64,000 nt of DNA from NCBI RefSeq assembly GCF_900100205.1, contig NZ_FNEQ01000008.1, positions 62,001 through 126,000 of the forward strand, given 5' to 3'. The translations under genes and the position numbers were made by a program. This stretch comes from Duganella sp. OV510. GTDB lineage: Bacteria; Pseudomonadota; Gammaproteobacteria; Burkholderiales; Burkholderiaceae_D. Below are positions 1 through 8,158 of the stretch, one piece after another (the first letter of the stretch is position 1; each line of letters starts with the position of its first letter). Under the pieces are notes generated by a model. That model made no database searches. It worked only from the letters and a program-made list of their open reading frames with translations, and was not told the origin of the DNA.

Positions 1-1476
1 ACTGGCGACTGGGTTACCACCCGCCTGAACGGCATCAAATATTTCGAAAAGCCGCCGCTGCATTCCTGGATGAGCGCCGTGGCGTTCACCTTATTTGGCC
101 TGGGCGATTGGCAGGCGCGTCTGTGGAATGGCTTGTGCGGCATCGCTGGCGTGTTCATGGTGGCCTACACCGGGCGGCGCGTGTTTGGCGGTCGCGCTGG
201 TTTGTACGCGGCGCTGGTGCTGGGCTCCATGCTGTTCTGGGCGGCGGCGTCGCAATTCAATTCGCTGGACCTGCCGGTGGCCGCTACCATGGCGCTAGCC
301 CTGTGCGCGCTGCTGCTGGCGCAGCGGGATGGGGCCAGCGATGCGCAGCGGCGCAACTGGATGCTGGTGTGCTGGGCGGGCATGGCGCTGTCTGTGCTGA
401 CCAAGGGCCTGATCGGCGTGGTACTGCCGGGAGGCGTGCTCGCGATCTACCTGCTGGTGAGTGGCGATCGCACCATTCTGCGCCGCCTGCATCCGCTAGC
501 CGGGCTGGCGTTGCTGCTGCTGATCGCCGTCCCGTGGTTCCTGCTGGTTGGCGCGCGCAATCCGGAGCAGCCCCAGTTCTTCTTCATCCACGAACATTGG
601 GATCGCTTTTTCCTCAAGACCCATCATCGTGAAGGTCCGTGGTACTACTTCCTGGTGCTGATGCTGCCGGCGGCGGTGCCGTGGCTGCCGTTGCTGCCGA
701 CAGCGCTGGCTGCCGCGCGCAAGCGGGTGGCAGGCCGCTTCCAGCCGATGCAACTGTTGCTGGTGTGGACGCTGTTCATCCTGTTCTTCTTCAGCTATTC
801 GAGTTCAAAGCTGCCGGGCTATATGCTGCCGGTGTTTCCCGCCATGGCGCTGCTGATCGGCGTGCATCTTGAACGGACCACACGCGCAATGGCCGTTCTG
901 GCTGCGGTCCTGCTGGCAGTGGTGGGAGTGGTCGGGCTGGCGTGCGCGCCATTTATCACCACCCTGGATACGCCGTTCCTGCACGCCGGCTTCGCGGCGG
1001 CGCTGCTGTGCGGGCTGGCGGCCTGGCTGGCGGAAGTACGAGGACAGCGCCTCGGCATGGTGCTGGCGGTGGCGCTTGGCGGCTGGCTGATGACGCAATT
1101 GCTGATGGCGTCGCACGAGCCGTTTGGCCGCCGCAAGGCCGGCCTGGATGCGGCCATGGCGATCCGCAGCGAACTGCGCGCCGATACGCCGGTCTATTCG
1201 GTCGGCACCTACGAACAGTCAATGACGTTCTACATGGGCCACACGGTGATTCCGGTGGCCTATGAGGGCGAGCTGGAGTTCGGCCTGGCACAGGAGCCTG
1301 TGCGCGGTATCGTGTCCCTGGAAGAGTTCTACAAGCGCTGGCGTACCGCCGCCGCGCATGGCCAGCCGCAGTACGCCATCATCCGCAACGACCTGTATTT
1401 CGAGGCACGCAGGCTAGGCTTGCCGATGCGCGAACGGGCGCGCGGCAACGAGATGATCGTCATTTCGTCGCCTTAA
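1..1476 (+). CDS. arnT: ArnT-like lipid A aminoarabinose transferase (5' partial)
   Basis: Integral inner-membrane GT-C glycosyltransferase expected to move 4-amino-4-deoxy-L-arabinose from undecaprenyl phosphate to lipid A on the periplasmic side. The frame is open from base 1, so the gene enters from outside the window; an internal ATG at 70 is not the true start because the codons before it already encode family sequence. Residues 11-20 (GIKYFEKPPL) match the conserved first periplasmic loop, including the KPP lysine. Many hydrophobic helices follow, then a soluble C-terminal domain. 491 residues are visible; roughly the first 50 (first helix and acidic motif) are missing. The next gene is an ArnA-type decarboxylase, which supports the lipid A role. 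Other PMT-family mannosyl/arabinosyl transferases remain possible. Confidence 0.85.
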   Translation, partial: TGDWVTTRLNGIKYFEKPPLHSWMSAVAFTLFGLGDWQARLWNGLCGIAGVFMVAYTGRRVFGGRAGLYAALVLGSMLFWAAASQFNSLDLPVAATMALALCALLLAQRDGASDAQRRNWMLVCWAGMALSVLTKGLIGVVLPGGVLAIYLLVSGDRTILRRLHPLAGLALLLLIAVPWFLLVGARNPEQPQFFFIHEHWDRFFLKTHHREGPWYYFLVLMLPAAVPWLPLLPTALAAARKRVAGRFQPMQLLLVWTLFILFFFSYSSSKLPGYMLPVFPAMALLIGVHLERTTRAMAVLAAVLLAVVGVVGLACAPFITTLDTPFLHAGFAAALLCGLAAWLAEVRGQRLGMVLAVALGGWLMTQLLMASHEPFGRRKAGLDAAMAIRSELRADTPVYSVGTYEQSMTFYMGHTVIPVAYEGELEFGLAQEPVRGIVSLEEFYKRWRTAAAHGQPQYAIIRNDLYFEARRLGLPMRERARGNEMIVISSP

Positions 1477-1527
1477 TGCGCCGTTAATGATTGCTTCGGC
1501 AGAATCGCAGACTTCAATGATTACCTG

Positions 1528-2580
1528 ATGGTGCAGCAAGTGAAAAAAGTATTGATCCTTGGCGTGAACGGCTTTATCGGCCACCACCTGTCGAAACGCA
1601 TCCTGGAAACGACCGACTGGCATGTGTATGGCATGGACATGAATACCGACCGTATTCCGGACCTGCTGGCGCATCCGCGCATGCATTTCTTCGAGGGTGA
1701 CATCACCATCAACAAGGAGTGGGTTGAATACCACGTAAAGAAGTGCGATGTGATCCTGCCGCTGGTGGCGATCGCCACGCCATCGACCTATGTGAAAGCG
1801 CCGCTGCGCGTGTTCGAGCTGGATTTCGAGGCCAATCTTCCCATCGTGCGCTCGGCAGCCAAGTACGGCAAGCATCTGGTGTTCCCATCGACGTCGGAGG
1901 TGTATGGCATGTGCCATGATGACGAATTCGATCCGGAGAATTCGGAACTGATCTGCGGCCCGATCAACAAGCCGCGCTGGATCTATTCGAACGCCAAGCA
2001 GCTGATGGACCGCGTGATCTGGGGCTATGGCATGGAGGGTCTGAATTTCACGCTGTTCCGTCCATTTAACTGGATCGGTGCAGGGCTGGATTCGATCCAC
2101 ACGCCGAAGGAAGGCTCGTCGCGCGTGGTGACGCAGTTCTTCGGTCACATCGTCCGTGGCGAGAATATCTCGCTGGTCGACGGCGGCCATCAGAAGCGCG
2201 CCTTTACCGATATCGACGACGGCATTGATGCGCTGATGAAGATCATTGAAAACAAGGACGGCGCCGCCACCGGGAAGATCTACAACATCGGCAATCCGGT
2301 CAACAATTATTCGATCCGCGAGCTGGCTGGCATGATGCTGGACCTGGCAGGCAAGTATCCAGAATATGCGGCTGGCGCACGCCAGGTCAGTATCGTCGAA
2401 ACCACGTCGGGTGCGTACTACGGCCCTGGCTACCAGGATGTGCAGAACCGTGTGCCGAAGATTACCAACACCTGCGAGGAACTGGACTGGGCCCCCAGGA
2501 CCAGCATGGCCGGCGCGCTGAAGAAGATCTTCGACGCCTATCGCAGCCAGGTCGCCGACGCCAAAGCGCTGGTGGAGTAA
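1528..2580 (+). CDS. UDP-4-keto-pentose/UDP-xylose synthase (ArnA C-terminal-type decarboxylase)
   Basis: Extended short-chain dehydrogenase of 350 residues. It resembles the C-terminal half of ArnA, which oxidatively decarboxylates UDP-glucuronate to UDP-4-keto-pentose. Stand-alone versions in betaproteobacteria (the Ralstonia U4kpxs type) can also release UDP-xylose. Visible features are an N-terminal NAD-binding motif (ILGVNGFIGHHL), the STSEVYG segment with the catalytic Ser/Thr, and the Y-x3-K pair in IYSNAKQ. The formyltransferase half of enteric ArnA is absent. It lies 51 bases after arnT and probably in the same operon. The ATG at 1528 is used; a GTG four codons later is an alternative. 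Confidence 0.85.
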   Translation: MVQQVKKVLILGVNGFIGHHLSKRILETTDWHVYGMDMNTDRIPDLLAHPRMHFFEGDITINKEWVEYHVKKCDVILPLVAIATPSTYVKAPLRVFELDFEANLPIVRSAAKYGKHLVFPSTSEVYGMCHDDEFDPENSELICGPINKPRWIYSNAKQLMDRVIWGYGMEGLNFTLFRPFNWIGAGLDSIHTPKEGSSRVVTQFFGHIVRGENISLVDGGHQKRAFTDIDDGIDALMKIIENKDGAATGKIYNIGNPVNNYSIRELAGMMLDLAGKYPEYAAGARQVSIVETTSGAYYGPGYQDVQNRVPKITNTCEELDWAPRTSMAGALKKIFDAYRSQVADAKALVE

Positions 2581-2614
2581 GATAAGGTGTTGATAACGGT
2601 TGGGAGATAGCGGC

Positions 2615-3277
2615 GTGCGTCTGCTTCTGGTGGAAGACGATCCGATGATCGGCGAAAGTATCGTGGAAGGACTGCGTAGCGAGAGCTACGCGGTCGACTG
2701 GGTGCGTGACGGCCGCGATGCCGAACTGGCGCTGAAGACGGTCGATTATGATCTGATGCTGCTGGACCTGGGCCTGCCGGGCAAGCAGGGCATGGAGGTG
2801 CTGCTGACGGCCCGCAAGCGCGGCGCCGATCTGCCGGTGCTGATTATCACCGCGCGCGATGGTACGCCGGCCCGCGTAGCAGGGTTGGACGCCGGTGCCG
2901 ACGATTATCTGGTCAAACCTTTCGACCTGGATGAGCTGCTGGCGCGCATCCGTGCGCTGCTGCGCCGCCGCGTCAACCGCACCCGTTCGGTCATCGAACA
3001 CGGCGCGTTGACGCTGGACCTGGCCAGCCACGAAGTGACGTTCGAAGGTGCACCGGTCAAGCTGTCGGCGCGCGAGTTTTCCGTGCTGCGCGCCTTGCTG
3101 GACAACCCGGGCAGCGTGGTGTCCAAGAGCCAGCTGGAGGAAAAGCTGTACGGCTGGAACAGCGAGGTGGAAAGCAATACGGTGGATGTCTACGTTCACC
3201 ACCTGCGCAAGAAGTTCGGCACCGACTTTATCAAGAACGTGCGTGGCGTCGGCTACAAGATCCCGGTGGCGCAATGA
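2615..3277 (+). CDS. OmpR/PhoB-family response regulator (PmrA/QseB-like)
   Basis: Cytoplasmic DNA-binding response regulator of 220 residues. The receiver domain covers about residues 1-115, with phospho-acceptor Asp51 in LLLDLGLPG, the acidic pair in LLVEDD and the conserved Lys in YLVKPFD. A winged-helix DNA-binding domain occupies about 125-218. I chose GTG 2615 because a GGGAG sequence sits about 8 bases before it and the protein then begins MRLLLVEDD, as usual for the family; a TTG at 2600 is in frame but would overlap that ribosome site. The kinase gene overlaps its stop. The position after Arn genes suggests control of lipid A modification (inference). Confidence 0.9.
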   Translation: MRLLLVEDDPMIGESIVEGLRSESYAVDWVRDGRDAELALKTVDYDLMLLDLGLPGKQGMEVLLTARKRGADLPVLIITARDGTPARVAGLDAGADDYLVKPFDLDELLARIRALLRRRVNRTRSVIEHGALTLDLASHEVTFEGAPVKLSAREFSVLRALLDNPGSVVSKSQLEEKLYGWNSEVESNTVDVYVHHLRKKFGTDFIKNVRGVGYKIPVAQ

Positions 3278-4572
3278 TGAGCATCCGCCGCCAGTTGTTG
3301 CTTGGCCTTTTGGGCGCGATGCTGTTCTGCGTGCTTGGCGCAGGCGCTTCCCTTTACCGCTCGCTGCTCAGCGAGACCAATGAACTGGCCGACCTTCAGC
3401 TGCGCCAGCTGGCTGCCGCGCTGCCGCACGAATTTTCACCTGATAGCGGCCTGCCCGTCGCCGAAGATCCCGAAGAAGAATTTGTCCTGCAAGCCTGGGA
3501 TGAGGAAGGCAATCCGCAAACGCTGCTGCCGGGGCGGCTGGAACTGCCACGTTACGCAGTGCAGGGCTTTTCGATGGCGATGGTCGGCGGACAGCAGTGG
3601 CGCCTTTATGGCGAGACGCGGCGTGGTCGCTACGTGCAGGTGGCGCAGCAGATGGCGGTGCGTGACGAACTGGCGGCTGCCATGACCTTGCGTGCAGGTG
3701 CGCCGTTACTGGCTTTCGGCGTGGTGCTGGGCGTGCTGATTCTGGTCGTCGTGGCGCGCGCGCTGCGGCCAATGAACCGTCTGGCGCAAGCGGTGGCAGG
3801 GCGCACGCCGGATGCGCTGACGCCGCTGGACACTGACGACATGCCGCCGGAGCTGCGTCCGGTGGTGCTGGCCTTGAACGGCTTGATGCAGCGCTTTGAA
3901 GCGGCGCTGACGGCGCAGCGCACCTTTGTCGCCGATGCGGCGCATGAACTGCGCTCACCGCTGACGGCACTCAAGCTGCAATTGCAACTGGTGGAGCGTG
4001 CCGGCAGCGACGAGGCGCGGCAAGTGGCGCTGGCCAAGCTGCATGAACGGCTGGATCGCGGCACCCATCTGGTGCGGCAGCTGTTGAGTCTTGCGCGGCA
4101 CGAGACGCCACTGGGCGCGGCGCAACGGCGCCAGGTCGATCTGGGCCTGCTGCTGGAAGCAGCGGTGGCCGATCATTCCGCGCTGGCCGATAGCCGCAAT
4201 ATCGATCTGGGTATCGAAGCGCCAGCGCAGGTGACCATCGTTGCCGATGCCGACGGCTTGCGCGTGCTGCTGAATAACCTGGTCGACAACGCGCTGCGCT
4301 ACACGCAACAGGGCGGCAAGGTGGATTTGCAGGCGGCGTATGAGAATGGCCGCCCGCTACTGCGTGTGCGCGACAACGGGCCAGGTGTGCCGGCCGAGTC
4401 GCGTGCGCGCCTGTTCGACCGTTTCTTCCGACCGGACGGGCAGGAGGTGTGGGGTTGCGGCCTTGGCCTGTCCATCGTCCGCAACATCGCCGACCATCAT
4501 CAGGCCGATATCGTGCTGTCCGAAGGTGAAGCAGGGCGCGGCTTGTGCGTGACGGTGTTGTTCAAGACGTAG
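3274..4572 (+). CDS. Membrane sensor histidine kinase (QseC/PmrB-like)
   Basis: Partner kinase of the preceding regulator; its ATG overlaps the regulator stop (ATGA), so translation is probably coupled. The 432-residue protein has an N-terminal transmembrane helix (about 7-27), a periplasmic sensor region to about 140, a second helix (about 143-163), a HAMP-like linker, a dimerisation domain with phospho-acceptor His224 in AAHELRSPLTALK, and an ATPase domain with the N box near residue 339 (LLNNLVDNALRYT) and later G boxes. Known PmrB/QseC kinases respond to cations, peptides or catecholamines; the ligand here cannot be read from sequence. The last 73 bases overlap a convergent acetyltransferase gene. 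Confidence 0.9.
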   Translation: MMSIRRQLLLGLLGAMLFCVLGAGASLYRSLLSETNELADLQLRQLAAALPHEFSPDSGLPVAEDPEEEFVLQAWDEEGNPQTLLPGRLELPRYAVQGFSMAMVGGQQWRLYGETRRGRYVQVAQQMAVRDELAAAMTLRAGAPLLAFGVVLGVLILVVVARALRPMNRLAQAVAGRTPDALTPLDTDDMPPELRPVVLALNGLMQRFEAALTAQRTFVADAAHELRSPLTALKLQLQLVERAGSDEARQVALAKLHERLDRGTHLVRQLLSLARHETPLGAAQRRQVDLGLLLEAAVADHSALADSRNIDLGIEAPAQVTIVADADGLRVLLNNLVDNALRYTQQGGKVDLQAAYENGRPLLRVRDNGPGVPAESRARLFDRFFRPDGQEVWGCGLGLSIVRNIADHHQADIVLSEGEAGRGLCVTVLFKT

Positions 4573-4976
4573 AACGCCTCCTTGTTTTCGACGCGTTCCA
4601 GCGTCCATCCTTGGCGCGCGTAAAAGCCGTCGGCGCGGGTATTGGCGCCCGTGCTCAGGCGCACCGCCTCGCAGCCTTGCGCAAACAGCCAAGCTACCGC
4701 CAGGTCCAGCAACTGGCGGGCAATGCCACGGCCCTCGTATTCCCGCGCCATGAATAGCGCCCAGATAGACGCGTCCTGACTGTTTGCGTAGCAGAAGCCG
4801 GCAATCACACCGTCTACTTCCGCCACCCAGCCGCGCCCCAGCTTCTGTAGATAATCCTCGTACATCTGCTGGGTGATCCGGGCTGGATCGGACAGCTTGT
4901 TCTCCGCGACAGCTAGCCGTATCCGCGACATCGCCGGGATGTCTGCGGAAACGGCGAGGCGCAGGGCTGTTGGCAT
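4500..4976 (-). CDS. GNAT-family N-acetyltransferase
   Basis: 158-residue acetyltransferase of the GNAT fold, which uses acetyl-CoA to acylate an amine; the substrate is unknown. The acetyl-CoA-binding motif A is visible as YEGRGIARQLLDLAV and the motif B end as FYARQGW. The start ATG shares one base with the stop of the upstream TonB receptor (TAATG), so the two are probably translated together. Its C-terminal 24 codons lie antisense to the end of the histidine kinase, an unusually long convergent overlap; an authentic family C terminus could end earlier. Confidence 0.8.
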   Translation of the reverse strand: MPTALRLAVSADIPAMSRIRLAVAENKLSDPARITQQMYEDYLQKLGRGWVAEVDGVIAGFCYANSQDASIWALFMAREYEGRGIARQLLDLAVAWLFAQGCEAVRLSTGANTRADGFYARQGWTLERVENKEAFYVLNNTVTHKPRPASPSDSTISA

Positions 4977-7231
4977 TATGCGCCTGGCGGCGGGCCGCCA
5001 GCGCCAGGACCGCCTGGGCCGCCGGGTCCGCCCGGGCGCGGGCCCCAGCCGCCTTCTTCCTGTTTGTCCGAGCTGGACGAAGTGCCACCGAAGCGGTACG
5101 ACAGGCCGACATACACCACGCGGCCATCGAAGCGGCGGATGCTGGTCTCGCGCAGCGTATTGCTGTTGATGATGGTTTCCATCTTGTTGGTGTTGAACAG
5201 GTCCGTCACATTGGCCACCAGCGTCAGTTGCGACGTCACGTTATGGCGCCAGCTGGCGTTGAGCGTGCGGTTGGGCGAACGATAGCCCTGGCCGGATAGC
5301 TGCTTGCCCATCATTTGCAGCGCCAGCTGGAACTGGTTGGCCGGATCGTATTGATAGTTCAGTCGCACGCGGCCGCTCAGCGAATTGGCTGTGCGCTCCA
5401 CCAGCACGCCGGTGTCGTCGTAGAAGCTTTGCTGCGCGCGCATCAGGTTACCGCTGGTGTTCAGCGTCAGCGATGGCGTCAGCTTGCCGTTGACGGTGAA
5501 TTCGAGGCCGCTTGAATGGCTGCCTTCACCATTGGCCTTGGTGGTCAGCAGCACATTCGGCGCCACGAAGTAACGGTAGTCAACGATGGCGTCGGTGTCG
5601 CGGCGGTAGTAGCCACGCAGATTGGTTTCGAGGCCGCCGAAGCGCGTTTCGTAGCCGATCTCGAACGAATCGGTCTTGGTTGGCTTCAGGGTCGGATTAC
5701 CCGAAGAGACGTTGAACTCGTCGCGGTAGGTCACATACGGATTCAGGTCATTCGCGTTCGGGCGGCGGATGCGGCGCGCGTAGGAGAAACGCAGGTTGGC
5801 ATCGCTATTGACCTTGTAGGTAGCATACGCGCTCGGGATGTAGTTGATGTAATGGTTCCTGGCCTGGGCATTGCCGGTGATCTGGTTGATGTCCATATCG
5901 GTGTACTCGGCGCGCAGGCCGGCCAGCGCACCCCAGCGCTCGTTGAGGCGCATCTGGTAACTGCCGTACAGCGCGTACACCGTCTCATCCAGCTCATAGG
6001 CATTGGTGCGGCCATTGTTCACCTGCGCGACGCCGGTGAGTGGATCGATGTCGGTGTACAGCGTATTGAACGAACTGTCGTTGGTTGCCACCTTGTAGCC
6101 CGCCTTGGCGGTGCCGCCCCACAGCGGACGCTCGTAGTCGCCGGTGAAGTCGACGATGCGGGTGCTGAACTGGTTGTGCTGCGTCGCGCGGGTATCGACC
6201 ATGCCGGCGGTGGCGTAGTCGTTGGTGTAATCGCTGTCGTTGTCGTTTTCCGAGGCCGATACACGCAGGTCGATCTTCAGCGTTTCGCCCGGCAGCTCGC
6301 CCTTGTGGTCATAGCGTCCGCCCCAGCCGAAGTTGGTGCTGTCGCCGGTGCGCACGGTGCTGCGCACATAGTCGCTGGCCGAAATCAGGCTGGTGGCGCC
6401 ATTGATGTAATGGTCGCTGGAGCGCTGGTCGTTGGTGCGGCTGTTGTAGGAGACGGTGCCGGTCAGCGTGTCGGTCTGGTTCAGGTTATAACTGGCGCTG
6501 CCGTTCAGGCCTGCCATGTCGTTCAGGCCACGGCCGGACGACTGCTGGCTGCTGTGCACAAACTCGCCGGTGGTGGCGTCGAGGCGGTCGCGGGTAACAT
6601 CGGCCACCGAGTTGCGGCCGTCGTGACGCACATTGGCGCTGCCCTGGAAGCCCCAGGCGCCTTCATTGTAGCTGCCGTTGACAGCGCTGTTATAGCGGCC
6701 GGCTGTACCGGCATTGCCGTTGACCGTCGCCATGCCGCCCGGCTTGCGGTTGCGGCGCATGACCAAATTCAGAATAGGGCCGCCACCAGCCTCGTTGCCG
6801 AACTGCGCGCCGGGATTATTGATGACCTCAATCGATTCGATATCGTCGGCCGCCATCGCCTGCAACGCCGGGCCGCGGTTATCTCCTTGCAGCATCGCCG
6901 ACGGTTTGCCGTCCACCATGACCTGTACATTGCTGCTGCCGCGCAGGGTGATGCTGCCGTCCGGATCGACATTGACCGACGGGACATTGTTCAGCGCATC
7001 GGCGGCGCTGCCGTTGGTGCTGGAAACGTCGGACTTGACGTCATACACCTGGCGGTCGATGCGGTTGGTCGGGCGCTCGGCCGACACGGTCACTTCAGGC
7101 ACCACAGGCACGACTTCTTTCGCCTTGATGGCGGCAGGTTTGCCGGCTGGCTTTTCGGGAGTGGTGTTTTGGGCGTAAGCTGGCAGAATGGCGCTGCCGG
7201 TCAGGCAGCAGGTAAGCAGTATCTTTTGCAT
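4976..7231 (-). CDS. TonB-dependent outer-membrane receptor with Gly/Pro-rich tail
   Basis: 751-residue outer-membrane protein. It has a signal peptide (about 1-20, ending AYAQ), a TonB plug domain (about 45-165, with DIESIEVINNPGAQF) and a long beta-barrel of the type labelled outer membrane beta-barrel family in databases. The barrel seems to end at GLSYRFGG, but about 30 further residues follow: a Ser-rich linker and a Pro-Gly repeat ending GPPPGA. Substrate is unknown; such receptors import metal chelates, peptides or sugars. The start ATG at 7231 precedes a typical signal peptide. No regulator is adjacent, and the GNAT gene downstream is coupled to it. Confidence 0.88.
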   Translation of the reverse strand: MQKILLTCCLTGSAILPAYAQNTTPEKPAGKPAAIKAKEVVPVVPEVTVSAERPTNRIDRQVYDVKSDVSSTNGSAADALNNVPSVNVDPDGSITLRGSSNVQVMVDGKPSAMLQGDNRGPALQAMAADDIESIEVINNPGAQFGNEAGGGPILNLVMRRNRKPGGMATVNGNAGTAGRYNSAVNGSYNEGAWGFQGSANVRHDGRNSVADVTRDRLDATTGEFVHSSQQSSGRGLNDMAGLNGSASYNLNQTDTLTGTVSYNSRTNDQRSSDHYINGATSLISASDYVRSTVRTGDSTNFGWGGRYDHKGELPGETLKIDLRVSASENDNDSDYTNDYATAGMVDTRATQHNQFSTRIVDFTGDYERPLWGGTAKAGYKVATNDSSFNTLYTDIDPLTGVAQVNNGRTNAYELDETVYALYGSYQMRLNERWGALAGLRAEYTDMDINQITGNAQARNHYINYIPSAYATYKVNSDANLRFSYARRIRRPNANDLNPYVTYRDEFNVSSGNPTLKPTKTDSFEIGYETRFGGLETNLRGYYRRDTDAIVDYRYFVAPNVLLTTKANGEGSHSSGLEFTVNGKLTPSLTLNTSGNLMRAQQSFYDDTGVLVERTANSLSGRVRLNYQYDPANQFQLALQMMGKQLSGQGYRSPNRTLNASWRHNVTSQLTLVANVTDLFNTNKMETIINSNTLRETSIRRFDGRVVYVGLSYRFGGTSSSSDKQEEGGWGPRPGGPGGPGGPGAGGPPPGA

Positions 7232-7346
7232 GGTCTGGACGGCACACCGTCTCTGTACGGTAGAGTTGCCATTATACCAGCGCGGTATAGGGCAAATCGC
7301 CGCATTTACGCTTCTTTACCTCGGCTTTACATAGAATGGGAACACC

Positions 7347-7736
7347 ATGGCACGCGGCTCCGCGCATATCGGCAGCGACACTTATACCACCCAAATCGAG
7401 GTTGGCGGCCACGCGCTGACCGGTGATGAACCGGCCCGCAACGGCGGCCATGACGCCGGCCCCGCACCGTATGATTTTCTGCTGGCCGGGCTGGCGTCCT
7501 GCACCGCCATCACCTTGCGCATGTACGCCGACCGCAAGCAGTGGCCGGTCACCGCTGTCGGCGTCGACCTGCACCTGACGCACGCCGAGGATGGCAGCAT
7601 GCTGATTCGCCGCACGCTGGCCATCAGCGGCGAGGTCGACGCGGCGCAGAAAGCACGCATGAGCGAGATCGCCGAAAAAACGCCGGTCACGCTGACACTG
7701 AAGGCCGGGATGCGTATTGATACCCAGCTGGTGTGA
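7347..7736 (+). CDS. OsmC-family protein lacking the second catalytic cysteine
   Basis: 129-residue OsmC/Ohr-fold protein. Family members use two cysteines to reduce organic hydroperoxides. The first is present (Cys52, in GLASCTAITLRMY). The usual second site, EKCPVHRTL in canonical OsmC, reads EKTPVTLTL here, so the Cys is Thr112. The protein may therefore be a non-peroxidase member of the family. It stands alone, with a convergent PilZ gene 6 bases downstream. Confidence 0.85.
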   Translation: MARGSAHIGSDTYTTQIEVGGHALTGDEPARNGGHDAGPAPYDFLLAGLASCTAITLRMYADRKQWPVTAVGVDLHLTHAEDGSMLIRRTLAISGEVDAAQKARMSEIAEKTPVTLTLKAGMRIDTQLV

Positions 7737-7742
7737 GGAAGG

Positions 7743-8075
7743 TTACGCCGGCGCCGTGGTCACGTAATCAACGATCCGGTCGGCGCAGACTTCGGAAATG
7801 GCGATGAAACGGGCGCCGTTGCGGTAGCGTCCCTGCGATCCCACGGAATTACTATGTAATACGGTGAGCGTGATCTCGTTGCGGATTGCGCTGCCGGGGA
7901 AGCTGAAATTGAGCAGCAGTTGTTCGTCGGTTGGCATCGCATGGTCGCTGACAAACGCCACGCCCATGCGCGAGATATCGATGATCTGCGTCGGCTGCGT
8001 ATGTTGTCCATGGATGTCAGTAATGTAGGCGTCCACCTGCAGCAGACGCCTTACATGTTCTCTTCTCGGGTCCAT
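7743..8075 (-). CDS. PilZ-domain protein (putative c-di-GMP receptor)
   Basis: 110-residue single-domain protein. The N-terminal arginine-rich segment (PRREHVRR) and the later DISRMGVAF match the two halves of the PilZ c-di-GMP-binding signature (RxxxR and D/N-x-S-x-x-G). It is a small cytoplasmic receptor type, expected to pass c-di-GMP signals to a partner. Three c-di-GMP turnover proteins are encoded elsewhere in this window. It is convergent with the OsmC-like gene and divergent from recQ. Confidence 0.82.
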   Translation of the reverse strand: MDPRREHVRRLLQVDAYITDIHGQHTQPTQIIDISRMGVAFVSDHAMPTDEQLLLNFSFPGSAIRNEITLTVLHSNSVGSQGRYRNGARFIAISEVCADRIVDYVTTAPA

Positions 8076-8158
8076 CGTTTTTTGGGATAGCCACTAAAAG
8101 CGATAGTATAGTGTGCCGCCGTACATACCGGCTATCTGTATTTCACTACGCTGCGGGC

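Noticed and set aside
5516..7426. Plus-strand open frame antisense to the first TonB receptor
   Set aside because: Val/Ala/Gly-rich shadow; the minus strand has a signal peptide, plug and barrel.
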